Positions 20,220 through 28,165 of a stretch of DNA of 53,073 bases are shown here, in pieces (position 1 is the first letter of the stretch; every line of letters begins with the position of its first letter). The DNA lies in assembly GCA_039980135.1 (NCBI GenBank), contig JBDXCV010000001.1:138914-191986 (forward strand). Direction: 5' to 3'. The translations under genes and the position numbers were made by a program. Below the pieces are notes generated by a model. It had not been told where the DNA came from. It was given only the letters and a program-made list of their open reading frames with translations, and did not search any database. Source of the DNA: Alphaproteobacteria bacterium (GTDB lineage Bacteria; Pseudomonadota; Alphaproteobacteria; UBA6615).

Positions 20220-21353
20220 ATGACCGAGAGAATCGAACGTTTCTTTGAACGCACGAAAACGCGAACCCCCTGCCTGGTGGTTGATCTCGACCGGGTCGCG
20301 GAGAACTACGCCCGCATGGCGGCATTGATTCCGTGGGGCGAGATATTTTACGCGGTCAAGGCGAACCCGGCGGCGCAGGTCATCGAACGCCTCGCCGCCT
20401 CGGGTGCGGCATTTGACGCGGCGAGCCCGGCGGAGATTTCGGCATGTCTGGACGCGGGGATCGCACCGGACCGCATTTCCTATGGCAACACGGTCAAGAA
20501 GCCTACGGACATATCCTTCGCGGCCGGACGGGGCGTGGACCTGTTCGCCTTCGACAGTGTCGGCGAGATCGAAAAGCTCGCCGTCGGCGCGCCGGGATCG
20601 TCGGTGGTCTGCCGGGTCGTTGTATCGAATGACGGCGCCCGGTGGCCGCTGACCCGGAAATTCGGTTGCAACGCCGATGAGGCCGTCGGACTGCTGGAGC
20701 GTGCGCGTGCGGCAGGGCTGCATCCTGCGGGTCTGTCGTTTCATGTGGGAAGCCAGCAGACCGATGCGGCGCGCTGGTGTGAAGCCATTGCCGTGTGTGG
20801 TAAATTGTTTGCACGTGCCGCGAGTGCGGGCATTGCGCTGAATATTCTCAACCTCGGGGGCGGGTTTCCCGTGCCCTATGGCGATGGCGCGGTGCCGGAA
20901 CTGAAGCAGGTCTTCCATGCCATCGACCGGTCTCTCGATACGGCGTTCCCGGGCGCGCGCCCGAGGGTGATCGTCGAACCGGGGCGCGCGATCGTTGCCA
21001 GTGCCGGCATCATGCGCAGCGAGGTTATCCTCGTGGCGGACCGGGCCTACGATACGACGGAACGCTGGGTCTATCTCGATGTCGGGCGGTATGGCGGGCT
21101 CGCGGAGTCCGAGGGCGAGGCGATCCGCTACCGGATGGATGCCGTCGAATGCGATGGCCCGAGCGGTCCGGTCGTGGTCGCAGGACCAACCTGTGACAGC
21201 CATGATGTGATGTATGAGAACGCCATGTGTGTCCTCCCGTTGGCGTTGAAGGCAGGCGACATCATCAACCTCTACGACACCGGCGCTTATACCTCGACTT
21301 ATGCTTCGGTTGGCTTCAACGGGTTCTCGCCGCTCGAAGAGCACTACATCTAG
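20220..21353 (+). CDS. Type III PLP-dependent decarboxylase (ornithine/lysine-type)
   Basis: A 377-residue enzyme of the alanine-racemase-fold group that decarboxylates ornithine (possibly also lysine or diaminopimelate) to polyamine precursors. The PLP Schiff-base Lys47 lies in YAVKANP, the phosphate-binding glycine loop is LGGGFPVPYG, EPGRAIVA follows, and the active-site Cys325-Asp326 is in GPTCDSHD. The short C-terminus and lack of the YRxP carboxylate-clamp of meso-diaminopimelate decarboxylase favour the ornithine type. ATG 20220 gives the family start MTERIERFF. A longer start at 20124 is in frame but runs through the promoter region. Convergent with the marR gene. Confidence 0.88.
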   Translation: MTERIERFFERTKTRTPCLVVDLDRVAENYARMAALIPWGEIFYAVKANPAAQVIERLAASGAAFDAASPAEISACLDAGIAPDRISYGNTVKKPTDISFAAGRGVDLFAFDSVGEIEKLAVGAPGSSVVCRVVVSNDGARWPLTRKFGCNADEAVGLLERARAAGLHPAGLSFHVGSQQTDAARWCEAIAVCGKLFARAASAGIALNILNLGGGFPVPYGDGAVPELKQVFHAIDRSLDTAFPGARPRVIVEPGRAIVASAGIMRSEVILVADRAYDTTERWVYLDVGRYGGLAESEGEAIRYRMDAVECDGPSGPVVVAGPTCDSHDVMYENAMCVLPLALKAGDIINLYDTGAYTSTYASVGFNGFSPLEEHYI

Positions 21354-21386
21354 CGGTCTCTTCCAGGCTCCCAACAAGCTCCACGT

Positions 21387-21860
21387 CTACCCGTGGGAGA
21401 GCGTGTCGGCCCTGTCCTGAAGTTTGGCAAGCAAACGGTCGAGTGCCTTGGCTTCACCGGGGCCCAGTGCTTCGAGGAGGTTGCGTTCATGGGCAGTGGC
21501 GACGGGGACGATCTTGTCATGGATCGATTGTCCTTTCCGGGTCAGGCGCGCAATCATGCGTCTGCGGTCGCGGGGATCCGAAGTCCGCGTGATCAGGTCT
21601 CTTTTGATCAGGCGAGTCATCGCCCGGCTGACCGTTACCTTGTCCATCGCCGTGCGGGCACAGATTTCGGTCGCCATCTCGGGGCCGAACCTTCCGAGGA
21701 CCGCCATTACCCGCCACTCGGGAACGGTCAACCCAAACCGATCGTGGTAGTCGCGCGCAATGGCGTTGCTGACGGTGTTGGCCAGGATCGACAGCCGGTA
21801 GGGGAGGAATGCCTCCAAGTCGAGATGGGCACTCGCGGAAACGGATGTGGCGTTGGCCAT
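21387..21860 (-). CDS. MarR family transcriptional regulator
   Basis: A 157-residue winged-helix dimeric repressor. The recognition helix region is ATEICARTAMDKVTVSRAMTRLIKRDLI and the wing holds RTSDPRDRRRMIARLTRKG, the classic MarR DNA-binding signature. ATG 21860 is preferred; the in-frame upstream start at 21896 would place 12 residues inside the operator. A perfect 14-base palindrome lies 20 bases upstream and is its likely autoregulatory site. The neighbouring decarboxylase converges on it, so there is no obvious divergent target gene, and the ligand is unknown. Confidence 0.9.
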   Translation of the reverse strand: MANATSVSASAHLDLEAFLPYRLSILANTVSNAIARDYHDRFGLTVPEWRVMAVLGRFGPEMATEICARTAMDKVTVSRAMTRLIKRDLITRTSDPRDRRRMIARLTRKGQSIHDKIVPVATAHERNLLEALGPGEAKALDRLLAKLQDRADTLSHG

Positions 21861-21880
21861 GCTTAAACACACCCTAAAAG

Positions 21881-21894
21881 GTTTCAATTGAAAC
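21881..21894. promoter_or_regulatory. Perfect palindrome, candidate MarR autoregulatory operator
   Basis: GTTTCAATTGAAAC, 14 bases, fully self-complementary, 20 bases upstream of the marR start at 21860. Its core recurs at 1453-1463. Confidence 0.65.
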
Positions 21895-21924
21895 AAAATT
21901 AGATGGCGTGGAGCGTCGGGTCAA

Positions 21925-22590
21925 TTACCCGACGGGTGACTGGTCGCCGGGTGTATCGAGATGCCCACGAATGGCGGTGAACACATCCTCGAACATCGGC
22001 GTTGTCAGGCGACCGGTGTTCGTGTTGTAGCGCGAGCAGTGATAGCTGTTCATCAATATGATGGGCCGCCCGTTCTGCGCGATCTCATGGCGGGCACAAT
22101 GCCCGAATTTGAAGGCGGACTGCTTGTAACCCAGCGTCGCCAGCGTGGCATTGTGGGCCAGACCGCCGAGCGCGAGGATGACGCGGAGCCCGGACATGGC
22201 GTCGAATTCGGAGACCAGGAACGGGCGGCAGGCCTTCACCTCGGCGCCGACCGGCTTGTTCTGCGGCGGCACACAGCGCACCGCGTTGGTGATCCGGCAG
22301 TCCGTTAATTCGATGCCGTCGTCGGGCCGGGCCTCATAGGTGCCGCGTGCGAAACCGAACTTCACAAGCGTGGGGTAGAGCAGGTCTCCCGCATAGTCGC
22401 CCGTAAAAGGACGCGCCGTGCGGTTGGCTCCCTTCAGGCCCGGTGCGAGGCCGACAATCAGCAACCGTGCGCCGGTCGCCCCGAAGCTGGGGACGGGGCC
22501 ATTGTGGAAATCGGGATATTTGGCCTGGTTGTCCGTCCGGAAATCGACCAGACGCGGACACAACGGACAATCGGGGGCGGGCACATCCAT
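21925..22590 (-). CDS. Uracil-DNA glycosylase, family 5 (UdgB/UDGb type)
   Basis: A 221-residue base-excision repair enzyme that removes uracil (and often other deaminated bases) from DNA. The motif GLAPGLKGANRTARPFTGDYAGD matches motif 1 of family 5, which lacks the usual catalytic Asp of family 1. The cysteines of an iron-sulphur cluster are seen: C8 and C11 near the N-terminus, and Cys in NAVRCVPPQ and VKACRPF. Motif 2 appears in LMNSYHCSRYNTNTG. It is 5 bases downstream of the NYN-domain gene and probably cotranscribed with it. Confidence 0.86.
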   Translation of the reverse strand: MDVPAPDCPLCPRLVDFRTDNQAKYPDFHNGPVPSFGATGARLLIVGLAPGLKGANRTARPFTGDYAGDLLYPTLVKFGFARGTYEARPDDGIELTDCRITNAVRCVPPQNKPVGAEVKACRPFLVSEFDAMSGLRVILALGGLAHNATLATLGYKQSAFKFGHCARHEIAQNGRPIILMNSYHCSRYNTNTGRLTTPMFEDVFTAIRGHLDTPGDQSPVG

Positions 22591-22595
22591 GGCAG

Positions 22596-23246
22596 TTAAT
22601 CGCCGGCCGCGGCGGCCTGACCGTCGTGCTCGTAGTCATCGTCCTCGAAGTCGTCATCCTCGGGGCCGTCATAGTCATAATCGTCGTCAAAACCGTCGTC
22701 GCGGCGCGCGGGCCGGCCCGTGCGCGCGCGCGCTATTTCGTTGCGCAACTCCCTGACGTCGACGAAACGGTCGGCCTGGCGGCGCAACTCGTCGGCGACG
22801 GATGCTGTGTTGCCGGCGGTGGTGCTGACGACTGTGACCCGCGCACCGCGGCGTTGAACGGCCTCGATCAGACGACGGTACTCGCTGTCACCCGAAAACA
22901 GCACCACGTGATCAACCTGATCCGCGATTTCGAGCATGTCGACGGCAAGGTCGACATCGATCGAATTGCGGATGCGGCGACGTCCGTTCGAATCGGTAAA
23001 ATCCTTCGCCGGCTTCGTGATCAGCGTGTAGCCGTTATAGTCGAGCCAATCGACGAGCGGACGGATGGGTGAATATTCCTGATCCTCGATCAGGACCGTA
23101 TAGTAGTAAGCGCGCATGAGATTGGAATTATCCTGAAACAGCGCCAGAAGCTTCTTGTAGTCGATATCGAAATCCAGACCGCGCGCGGTTGCATAGAGAT
23201 TGGCGCCGTCGATGAACACGACGGTCTTTTCGCTGCTGTTCAGCAT
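22596..23246 (-). CDS. NYN domain protein (LabA/DUF88 family, PIN-like nuclease)
   Basis: A 216-residue cytoplasmic protein with a PIN-fold NYN domain (about 8-165). Conserved acidic metal-binding positions lie in VVFIDGANLY, NSIDVDLAVDML and VVLFSGDSEY, typical of RNA-cleaving NYN nucleases. The C-terminal 45 residues are extremely Asp/Glu-rich (DDDYDYDGPEDDDFEDD), likely disordered and possibly mimicking nucleic acid. It stands divergent to folK and just upstream of the uracil-DNA glycosylase gene. Its RNA target is unknown. This gene next to folK-rpoZ is a common alphaproteobacterial arrangement. Confidence 0.88.
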   Translation of the reverse strand: MLNSSEKTVVFIDGANLYATARGLDFDIDYKKLLALFQDNSNLMRAYYYTVLIEDQEYSPIRPLVDWLDYNGYTLITKPAKDFTDSNGRRRIRNSIDVDLAVDMLEIADQVDHVVLFSGDSEYRRLIEAVQRRGARVTVVSTTAGNTASVADELRRQADRFVDVRELRNEIARARTGRPARRDDGFDDDYDYDGPEDDDFEDDDYEHDGQAAAAGD

Positions 23247-23410
23247 GTACCTAAATCCTTGTTTGAAATGCTAAAACGCGCCGATGAGATCATGTGACCG
23301 ATGCCAAGACCTGCGCGATTGAAAATGCTGTTCTTGAATAATTGTCTAGATAACGCGCGGTTGCCGGACTGTCCAGCGACCCGCAAGTACGGGCGTCTGG
23401 AGGCGTTTGA

Positions 23411-23902
23411 ATGATCCTGATCGGCCTCGGCGCCAATCTGCCCGGCACCGACAACAGCACCCCGCAGGAAAATCTTGCCACCGCACTTGCGGAAATACAG
23501 GCGGCGGGTGTTGTCGTGATCAAACGCTCCCGCTGGTATTCAAGCGCACCCGTGCCCGCGTCGGACCAGCCGGATTATGTGAACGCCGTGGCCGCACTGG
23601 CGACGGATTTGGCACCGGGACCGCTGCTGACGTTGCTTCATGAGATCGAAGGCCGGCTGGGGCGTGTGCGTACGGTCCGCGACGCCGCCAGGGCCATCGA
23701 TATCGACCTGCTCGACCATGACGGAAAGGTCGATGCCGGCTGGCCGATCCTGCCGCACCCGCGCATGGCCGATCGTGCCTTTGTCCTTCGCCCGCTGCTG
23801 GATATCGCACCCGACTGGCGTCACCCCGCGACAGGCGAGGCGCTCTCGGCATTGCTTGCGCGGGTGGCAGATTGCGATGCGGTTCGCCCGTTGCCATCCT
23901 GA
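23411..23902 (+). CDS. folK: 2-amino-4-hydroxy-6-hydroxymethyldihydropteridine pyrophosphokinase
   Basis: Transfers pyrophosphate from ATP to the pterin in folate synthesis. The 163-residue protein has the start MILIGLGANLPG, the segment RWYSSAPV followed by QPDYVNAVAAL, and the HPPK signature near residue 90 in the form GRVRTVRDAARAIDIDLLDHDG, where the Trp and Gly of the usual RWGPRxxD are replaced but the Arg and Asp pattern is kept. HPRMADRAFVLRPLLDIAPDW is the C-terminal family block. ATG 23411 is directly preceded by a short AT-rich leader. It is divergent from the NYN gene and is followed by the rpoZ promoter. Confidence 0.92.
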   Translation: MILIGLGANLPGTDNSTPQENLATALAEIQAAGVVVIKRSRWYSSAPVPASDQPDYVNAVAALATDLAPGPLLTLLHEIEGRLGRVRTVRDAARAIDIDLLDHDGKVDAGWPILPHPRMADRAFVLRPLLDIAPDWRHPATGEALSALLARVADCDAVRPLPS

Positions 23903-23939
23903 TCGGCGCACCCAACCGTATTGCGGTGCACCCAAGCCC

Positions 23940-23968
23940 TTGGCATTTCGCGATTTTGTGCCTATATA
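23940..23968 (+). promoter_or_regulatory. Sigma-70 type promoter of rpoZ
   Basis: TTGGCA (23940-23945), 17-base spacer, TATATA (23963-23968), a near-consensus promoter placed 28 bases upstream of the rpoZ ATG. An AAGGA ribosome-binding site follows 7 bases before the start. Confidence 0.7.
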
Positions 23969-23996
23969 CAGGCCGAATTTCATGAAGGATATCTGA

Positions 23997-24395
23997 ATGG
24001 CCCGCGTAACAGTCGAAGATTGCATCGAGAAGGTTTCGAACCGGTTTGATTTGGTGATGCTCGCATCCCAGCGCGCGCGTGAAGTGTCGGCCGGTGCGCC
24101 GATCACGGTTGAGCGCGACAATGACAAGAACCCGGTGATCGCGTTGCGCGAGATCGCGGATGAGACGGTCGAACTGGAAAATCTCCAGGAATCTCTCATC
24201 GTCAGCCAGCAGAAGCATGTCGAGTTCGACCTTCCCGAAGAAGATGAGGTCATCGAGTTGCTTGAATCGGAATCCAACATTGCCGGTGTCACGCCGGACG
24301 CGCCTGAAGCCGACGCGGAGCCGGGTGCAGAGCCGCATATGCCGCAGATGCGCTTCGAGGATGCGGTGGACGAAAGCCAGGACGGCGCCAGCTGA
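23997..24395 (+). CDS. rpoZ: DNA-directed RNA polymerase omega subunit
   Basis: Assists assembly of the beta-prime subunit and forms part of the (p)ppGpp binding site 1. The N-terminal [13 protein letters not shown] and the following [16 protein letters not shown] are conserved; residues 2-5 (ARVT) are those contacting ppGpp in the E. coli enzyme and are kept. The 132-residue protein is longer than E. coli omega (91) by an acidic tail of about 50 residues ([10 protein letters not shown] and similar). It has its own promoter and precedes rsh, the alarmone synthetase gene. Confidence 0.95.
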   Translation: MARVTVEDCIEKVSNRFDLVMLASQRAREVSAGAPITVERDNDKNPVIALREIADETVELENLQESLIVSQQKHVEFDLPEEDEVIELLESESNIAGVTPDAPEADAEPGAEPHMPQMRFEDAVDESQDGAS

Positions 24396-24458
24396 TCCGG
24401 CGGTCCTTTCGGCGCGCTGCGCCGTCCCGTCACGATACGGGAAGCAATCGAGATTTAG

Positions 24459-24490
24459 CCCGGGCGCACGCAAGTGCATCCGGGTTTTTT
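24459..24490 (+). terminator. Intrinsic terminator or attenuator between rpoZ and rsh
   Basis: CCCGG (24459-24463) pairs with CCGGG (24480-24484), with an inner GCAC-GCAA-GTGC hairpin, followed by T6 at 24485-24490. Only 40 bases separate it from the rsh start, so it could either end rpoZ transcription or regulate read-through. Confidence 0.7.
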
Positions 24491-24493
24491 CGT

Positions 24494-24509
24494 CGGGCCC
24501 GCGGGCCCG
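24494..24509. repeat. Perfect 16-base GC palindrome in the rsh leader
   Basis: CGGGCCCGCGGGCCCG is fully self-complementary and starts four bases after the T-run. GCCCG in the terminator 5-prime arm could pair with its first CGGGC, giving mutually exclusive structures. Confidence 0.55.
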
Positions 24510-24530
24510 CAACAGGGTTATGATGTAGCC

Positions 24531-26708
24531 ATGATGCGGCAGGTGGAACTGGTTGAGCGCGTGCGCGCCTACGATCCGAGTGCGGACGAGGAAGCGCTCA
24601 ATCGTGCCTATGTCTTTTCAATGAAGGCACATGGCTCCCAGACACGAGAGTCCGGCGATCCCTATTTCAGCCACCCGCTCGAAGTCGCCGCCATTCTGAC
24701 CAACTATCATCTTGATACGGCGTCGATTATCACCGCGCTGCTGCACGACACGATTGAGGACACCGATGCGACCAGCGCGCAGATCGCCGAGCTGTTCGGC
24801 GAGGAGGTCGCGCAACTCGTCGATGGGGTGACCAAGCTGACGCGGCTCGAATTGCAGTCCGACCGCGCCAAGCAGGCGGAGAATTTCCGCAAGCTGCTGC
24901 TGGCGATGAGCCGGGATATCCGTGTGCTGCTCGTGAAACTCGCGGACCGGCTGCACAATATGCGCACCCTCGAACATATGGTCAGCGACGATCGGCGCCT
25001 GCGGATCGCGCGCGAGACGATGGATATCTATGCGCCGCTGGCCGAACGCATCGGCATGCACGACATCAAGGACGAACTCGAGGATCGCGCTTTTCGCGAG
25101 ATCAACGGCGAGGCGCGTGATTCCATTTCCCGGCGGCTGGGATTCCTGCGCGCCGAGGGTGAGGACGTTGTCGAGAAGGTCGTGCGGGAGTTGGGCGAAG
25201 TGCTCGCAGAGGCCGGAATCGAGGCGGATATCGCGGGGCGCGAAAAATCGCCCTACTCGATCTGGCGGAAGATGCAGCGTCAGCAATCATCGCTGGAGCA
25301 ATTGTCCGACATCATCGCCTTTCGAGTCATCGTGTCGAGCGTACCCCAATGCTATCAGGCGCTGGGGATCGTCCACAGCCGGTATCGCGTCGTGCCCGGC
25401 CGGTTCAAGGACTACATCTCGACCCCGAAACCGAACGGATACCGCTCCATTCACACGAGCGTTCTGGGCTTGGCCGATCAGCGGATCGAAATCCAGATTC
25501 GCACCCGCGACATGCACGATGTCGCCGAACGCGGCGTCGCGGCACACTGGATCTACAAGAATGTCGGCTCGGGTCCGGCGACGAGTGCCACGAAGGCGGA
25601 GAGCGAGCAATACCGGTGGCTGCAGGAGTTGCTGGAAATTCTCGACAACGCGTCTGCGCCCGAGGATTTTCTGGCCCACACCCGGCTGGAGATGTTCTCG
25701 GACCAGGTGTTCTGCTTCTCGCCCAAGGGAGACGTGTATTCGCTGCCGCGCGGCGCGACGCCGATTGATTTCGCCTATGCCGTTCATACGGAAATCGGCG
25801 ACCGGGCGGTGGGGGCCAAGATCAATGGCCGGAACCTGCCGCTGCGCACGGTCCTGCAGAATGGCGATCAGGTCGAGATACTGACTTCCAAGAATCAGAC
25901 CCCGTCGCCGGATTGGGAAAAACTCGTGATCACCGGCAAGGCGCGGGCGCGCATCCGACGGGTCTTGCGCGAGGACCAGATGCGCCAGTATGTCGATCTG
26001 GGTCGAAGCATCGTCGAAAAGGCATTTGGCCGTTTCGGGGAAACGCTTTCCGATATCAACCTCGACACGGCCTTACGCGAGTTCCACGCAGACTCAAGCG
26101 ACGATCTGTTCGCGATGGTCGGGCAGGGTGTCTACACCGGCAGCGATGTGGTCCGGTCGATCTTTCCAGACCGGGCCGAAGAGGTCGGCGGCAAGAAGCC
26201 AGGCGGATCGATATTCTCACTCCGGCGGCGGCGCCCGCAACCGGCGGAAGGCGAACACGCCGTCCCCATCAGCGGCCTGACGCCGGGGGTCGCGGTCCAC
26301 ATGGCCAAATGCTGCTACCCGCTGCCCGGCGACCGCATCGTCGGGATTATGACCACGGGTAAGGGAACCACCGTTCACACGATAGACTGCATGACCCTCG
26401 AAGCCTTCGCCGACAGTCCAGAGCGCTGGATCGATGTCGACTGGGACCGGGAGCAGGACGGTATGAGGGCACAGGTCAGCCGCCTGAACATCACCCTGAT
26501 GAACGAACCCGGGAGCCTTGCGGAGATGGCGGAGACCATCGCGGCGGCCCGGGGAAATATCTCGAACCTGAAGTTCACGAACAGGACTGCAGATTTCTTC
26601 GATATGGTGGTCGATATCGAGGTCGAGGACGCGAAACATCTCAACAATATTGTCACCAGCCTGCGCGGGCGAAGGCCCGTCAGCACTGTCGAGCGTGCAC
26701 GCAGCTAG
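24531..26708 (+). CDS. rsh: Bifunctional (p)ppGpp synthetase/hydrolase (RelA/SpoT homologue)
   Basis: A 725-residue stringent-response enzyme. The hydrolase HD motif is HDTIEDT (H72-D73). The synthetase domain carries RFKD (291-294), the signature of bifunctional Rel/SpoT enzymes rather than EFDD of synthetase-only RelA, followed by KPNGYRSIHT. A TGS domain starts near MFSDQVFCFSPKGD, and the C-terminus ends in an ACT domain (LMNEPGSLAEMAETIA). Alphaproteobacteria usually have this one long RSH. ATG 24531 is chosen over 24534 and over an upstream start at 24474; none has a strong ribosome-binding site. It lies directly downstream of rpoZ, whose product binds ppGpp. Confidence 0.94.
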   Translation: MMRQVELVERVRAYDPSADEEALNRAYVFSMKAHGSQTRESGDPYFSHPLEVAAILTNYHLDTASIITALLHDTIEDTDATSAQIAELFGEEVAQLVDGVTKLTRLELQSDRAKQAENFRKLLLAMSRDIRVLLVKLADRLHNMRTLEHMVSDDRRLRIARETMDIYAPLAERIGMHDIKDELEDRAFREINGEARDSISRRLGFLRAEGEDVVEKVVRELGEVLAEAGIEADIAGREKSPYSIWRKMQRQQSSLEQLSDIIAFRVIVSSVPQCYQALGIVHSRYRVVPGRFKDYISTPKPNGYRSIHTSVLGLADQRIEIQIRTRDMHDVAERGVAAHWIYKNVGSGPATSATKAESEQYRWLQELLEILDNASAPEDFLAHTRLEMFSDQVFCFSPKGDVYSLPRGATPIDFAYAVHTEIGDRAVGAKINGRNLPLRTVLQNGDQVEILTSKNQTPSPDWEKLVITGKARARIRRVLREDQMRQYVDLGRSIVEKAFGRFGETLSDINLDTALREFHADSSDDLFAMVGQGVYTGSDVVRSIFPDRAEEVGGKKPGGSIFSLRRRRPQPAEGEHAVPISGLTPGVAVHMAKCCYPLPGDRIVGIMTTGKGTTVHTIDCMTLEAFADSPERWIDVDWDREQDGMRAQVSRLNITLMNEPGSLAEMAETIAAARGNISNLKFTNRTADFFDMVVDIEVEDAKHLNNIVTSLRGRRPVSTVERARS

Positions 26709-26800
26709 CCGCCGGCCCCCAGAGGGACCGTCGCCGGGTTGACCTTTGGGGCCTTGCGCGACAATTCTACCGGCGAACCCGGGAATAACGAGATACTCCA

Positions 26801-27568
26801 ATGGCTTCTGATTTACGGCTCGGCGTCAACGTCGATCATGTTGCGACCATTCGAAACGCACGAGGCGGCGGGCATCCTGATCCGGTGCGCGCGGCCCGAG
26901 CGGCCGCGGCCGCGGGTGCGGACAGCATCGTCGCGCATCTGCGCGAAGACCGTCGGCATATTTCCGACGACGACCTGGCCCGGCTCATGGAGACGATCGA
27001 TATACCGCTGACCCTGGAAATGGCGGCCACGGATGAGATGCTCGAGATCGCGTTGCGCCATGTGCCGCACGCCGTGTGTATCGTGCCGGAGCGTCGCGAG
27101 GAGCGCACGACCGAAGGCGGGCTCGATGTCGCCTCGGGGCACAACCATCTGAAACATTTCGTCGACCGGCTGACGGGGAACAAGGCAATTGTTTCGATGT
27201 TCATCGAGCCGGACCGACGCCAGATGGATGCCTCTCATTCGATCGGGGCGCCCGCTGTTGAAATTCACGTCGGCGCCTATTGCGATGCCATAATCGATGG
27301 CCATGAAGACGTAGCCGCTGAGCAGCTGGCGCGGATCATGGATGCGGCCGCCTACGGATCGGAACTCGGATTGCAGATCCATGCCGGCCACGGGATCACA
27401 TTCGACACGGTGGCGCCGATTGCCGCGATCGGGCAGATCGTCGAGTTGAACATCGGTCATTTCATCATCGGCGAGGCAATTTTCGGCGGGCTCGACAGTT
27501 CGATCAGGCGCATGCGTTCCCTGATGGACGCGGCCCGTTCGGACGCGAAGGGTGAGGCGAGCGCATGA
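26801..27568 (+). CDS. pdxJ: Pyridoxine 5-prime-phosphate synthase
   Basis: Condenses 3-amino-2-oxopropyl phosphate with deoxyxylulose 5-phosphate in vitamin B6 synthesis. The 255-residue TIM barrel begins [19 protein letters not shown], which binds substrate, and contains [33 protein letters not shown], and the C-terminal [13 protein letters not shown] phosphate loop. It follows rsh after 92 bases, where a weak TTGACC element at 26739 may mark a promoter. It overlaps acpS by four bases (ATGA). Confidence 0.96.
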   Translation: MASDLRLGVNVDHVATIRNARGGGHPDPVRAARAAAAAGADSIVAHLREDRRHISDDDLARLMETIDIPLTLEMAATDEMLEIALRHVPHAVCIVPERREERTTEGGLDVASGHNHLKHFVDRLTGNKAIVSMFIEPDRRQMDASHSIGAPAVEIHVGAYCDAIIDGHEDVAAEQLARIMDAAAYGSELGLQIHAGHGITFDTVAPIAAIGQIVELNIGHFIIGEAIFGGLDSSIRRMRSLMDAARSDAKGEASA

Positions 27569-28029
27569 GCGAAGACGACGCCCAGAATCCGCCCTCCGCC
27601 CCCGTACTGCCCATGTACCCGATGATCATTGGTCTCGGCAGCGACCTGATCGACATCACCCGGATCGAGCGCACCCTGGCGCGGTTCGGCGACAAGTTCG
27701 TGCAGCGCTGTTTCACCGAAATCGAGCGGGTGAAATCGGACCGCCGTGCGAACCGGGCGGATAGCTATGCCAAACGATATGCGGCGAAGGAAGCCTGCTC
27801 GAAGGCGCTGGGCACCGGCTTTCGAAAAGGCGTGTTCTGGCGCGACATGGGGGTTGTAAATTTGCCTTCTGGCAAGCCGACCATGGCGCTGACCAACGGG
27901 GCCGCGGCACGCCTGGCGGAGATCACGCCGCCGGGCATGAAACCGCTGATTGAACTGTCTCTCACGGACGAACCGCCGATCGCACAGGCCATCGTCATCA
28001 TCTCGGCAATCCCCGATCCGGGCGATTGA
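27565..28029 (+). CDS. acpS: Holo-[acyl-carrier-protein] synthase
   Basis: Transfers 4-phosphopantetheine from CoA to apo-ACP. The core [18 protein letters not shown] holds the metal-binding Asp, and [16 protein letters not shown] holds the Glu and Lys of the AcpS signature. The ATG at 27565 overlaps the pdxJ stop and would add 19 residues ([10 protein letters not shown]...) before the conserved start; ATG 27622 gives a 135-residue form closer to the family length. The overlap supports coupling, but no ribosome-binding site is seen before 27622, so I keep the longer start. The conserved pdxJ-acpS pair is common in proteobacteria. Confidence 0.92.
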   Translation: MSEDDAQNPPSAPVLPMYPMIIGLGSDLIDITRIERTLARFGDKFVQRCFTEIERVKSDRRANRADSYAKRYAAKEACSKALGTGFRKGVFWRDMGVVNLPSGKPTMALTNGAAARLAEITPPGMKPLIELSLTDEPPIAQAIVIISAIPDPGD

Positions 28030-28165
28030 TCCGGCGGGCCTCACCCGGGTGCCGGAATTCGTGACTGGCGAAATCCCGGTGAGACAGCTAGAACGCGCGT
28101 CACTGCGCGCACCCGGTGGTCATCGGACTTCAGCGCAATCGGATCACTAATCGAAACAGGCAGAC

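Noticed and set aside
21361-21400. Hairpin CCACG/CGTGG between the decarboxylase and marR genes as terminator
   Set aside because: Five-base stem, no T-run, and it overlaps the marR end; too weak to call.
21868-21881. CACACCCTAAAAGG also occurs at 31310-31323 upstream of parC
   Set aside because: A repeated 14-mer is expected several times by chance in a window of this size; no further shared context was seen.
26714-26753. GGCCCC/GGGGCC arms after rsh as terminator
   Set aside because: A 28-base loop and no T-run; likely chance in GC-rich DNA.
28030-28165. Possible small RNA or tRNA between acpS and lepB
   Set aside because: No cloverleaf or tRNA features; only short GC dyads.
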